Shown here: one piece after another, positions 6,351 to 6,688 of the stretch | Layout of the letters: each line of letters opens with the position of its first letter | Position numbering within the stretch: the stretch's first letter is position 1 | Source of the DNA: Bacteroidota bacterium | GTDB lineage: Bacteria; Bacteroidota; Bacteroidia; Flavobacteriales; Weeksellaceae | Assembly: GCA_018266965.1 (NCBI GenBank) | Contig: JAFDZJ010000451.1 | Coordinates: 1 to 6,688 of the forward strand | Direction of reading: 5' to 3' | DNA: 6,688 nucleotides | Program-made: the position numbers and the translations under genes | Notes under the pieces: generated by a model | Database searches by the model: none | Told to the model about the DNA's origin: nothing | What the model saw: only the letters and a program-made list of their open reading frames with translations

Positions 6351-6688
6351 TCAAATTTTTTGTGAAAAATCTTTCAATATCGGATAGATTTCATGTGTTG
6401 GCAAACCCATTATGGTATAATAACTTCCATTGATGGTTGCTATTTTTGCCATACCAAACCATTCTTGTATTCCATAACTCCCTGCTTTGTCATAAGGTTG
6501 ATATTTTTCCAAATAAAAATCGATTTCGCTGGGACTAAGTTGTAATACTGTTACATGAGCAACAGATGTTTTGGAAATAATAGTAGTATTTGTTTTGATG
6601 GTAAATGCGGTATAGACTTCATGAGTTTTTCCTGAAAGTTTTTTTAGCATTTCTGTTGCTTGTTGCTTGTCTTTTGGTTTTCCTAATA
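6351..6688 (-). CDS. maf: Maf-family nucleotide pyrophosphatase (5' end outside window)
   Basis: The minus-strand frame is open from the right edge to TGA at 6351, giving the last 111 residues of a protein usually about 185-195 long. An internal Met at 6650 is not the start: the frame continues upstream as LGKPKDKQQATEM, directly matching the Maf motif that runs on into LSGKTHEVYTAF. Further Maf signatures follow: VTVLQLSPSEIDFYLEKY, the catalytic-region DKAGSYGIQEW and INGSYYTIMGLPTHEIY. Maf proteins hydrolyse non-canonical or excess nucleoside triphosphates (dTTP/UTP and modified pyrimidines, or 7-methyl-GTP) to the monophosphate and pyrophosphate in the cytoplasm, and were first described as septum-formation inhibitors. 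The N-terminal S-x-S-x-R-R substrate motif is outside the window, so the subfamily cannot be set. The gene precedes the SprE-like gene with an 81-bp gap. Confidence 0.93.
   Translation of the reverse strand, partial: LGKPKDKQQATEMLKKLSGKTHEVYTAFTIKTNTTIISKTSVAHVTVLQLSPSEIDFYLEKYQPYDKAGSYGIQEWFGMAKIATINGSYYTIMGLPTHEIYPILKDFSQKI

Noticed and set aside
1..6688. A defence, mobile or biosynthetic system
   Set aside because: No transposase, integrase, nuclease, toxin-antitoxin pair, CRISPR repeats, tRNA or flanking direct repeats were seen; all genes are chromosomal core or surface-protein types.

Overview
The window looks like ordinary chromosome from a low-GC member of the Bacteroidota, most likely the Flavobacteriia and plausibly the Weeksellaceae (Chryseobacterium/Elizabethkingia/Riemerella-like). 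The evidence is a PorW/SprE-type lipoprotein of the type IX secretion system (T9SS), TAnnTTTG-type -7 promoter elements in front of several genes, AT-rich leaders without Shine-Dalgarno sequences, a short histone H1-like protein typical of the phylum, and a fibronectin type III (FN3) exoprotein of the kind T9SS exports. The genus is inference.

Layout, left to right. (1) 1-935, minus: the N-terminal 311 residues of a secreted protein with a signal peptide, a beta-rich domain and an FN3 domain; its 3' end is beyond the left edge. (2) 936-1228: AT-rich intergenic DNA with a -7 element for gene 1 and a rho-independent terminator for gene 3; no gene or RNA seen in it. (3) 1229-1669, minus: a small outer-membrane beta-barrel protein. 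(4) 1785-2549, plus: a nitrilase-family omega-amidase, divergent from gene 3 and followed by a bidirectional terminator. (5) 2612-2788, minus: a 58-residue histone H1-like protein, convergent on gene 4. (6) 3062-3742, plus: TsaB, a partner of TsaD in making the tRNA t6A modification, divergent from gene 5. (7) 3750-6269, minus: an 839-residue TPR lipoprotein, PorW/SprE. (8) 6351-6688, minus: the C-terminal part of a Maf nucleotide pyrophosphatase whose start lies beyond the right edge.

The genes alternate in strand and most form single-gene units with their own promoter and terminator. The only likely operon is maf-porW/sprE, with an 81-bp gap and no promoter or terminator recognised between them. 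A functional thread joins PorW/SprE (T9SS machinery) with the FN3 exoprotein (a probable T9SS client), although they are not cotranscribed. Omega-amidase, TsaB and Maf are housekeeping metabolic, tRNA-modification and nucleotide-sanitation functions.

No tRNA, rRNA, CRISPR array, insertion sequence or phage gene was seen. I do not see a convincing undescribed multi-gene system. The points most worth a second look are the tail-less Hc1-like protein, the hairpin that joins the convergent tsaB and porW/sprE ends, the FN3 exoprotein, and the low-complexity segments of the SprE-like lipoprotein.
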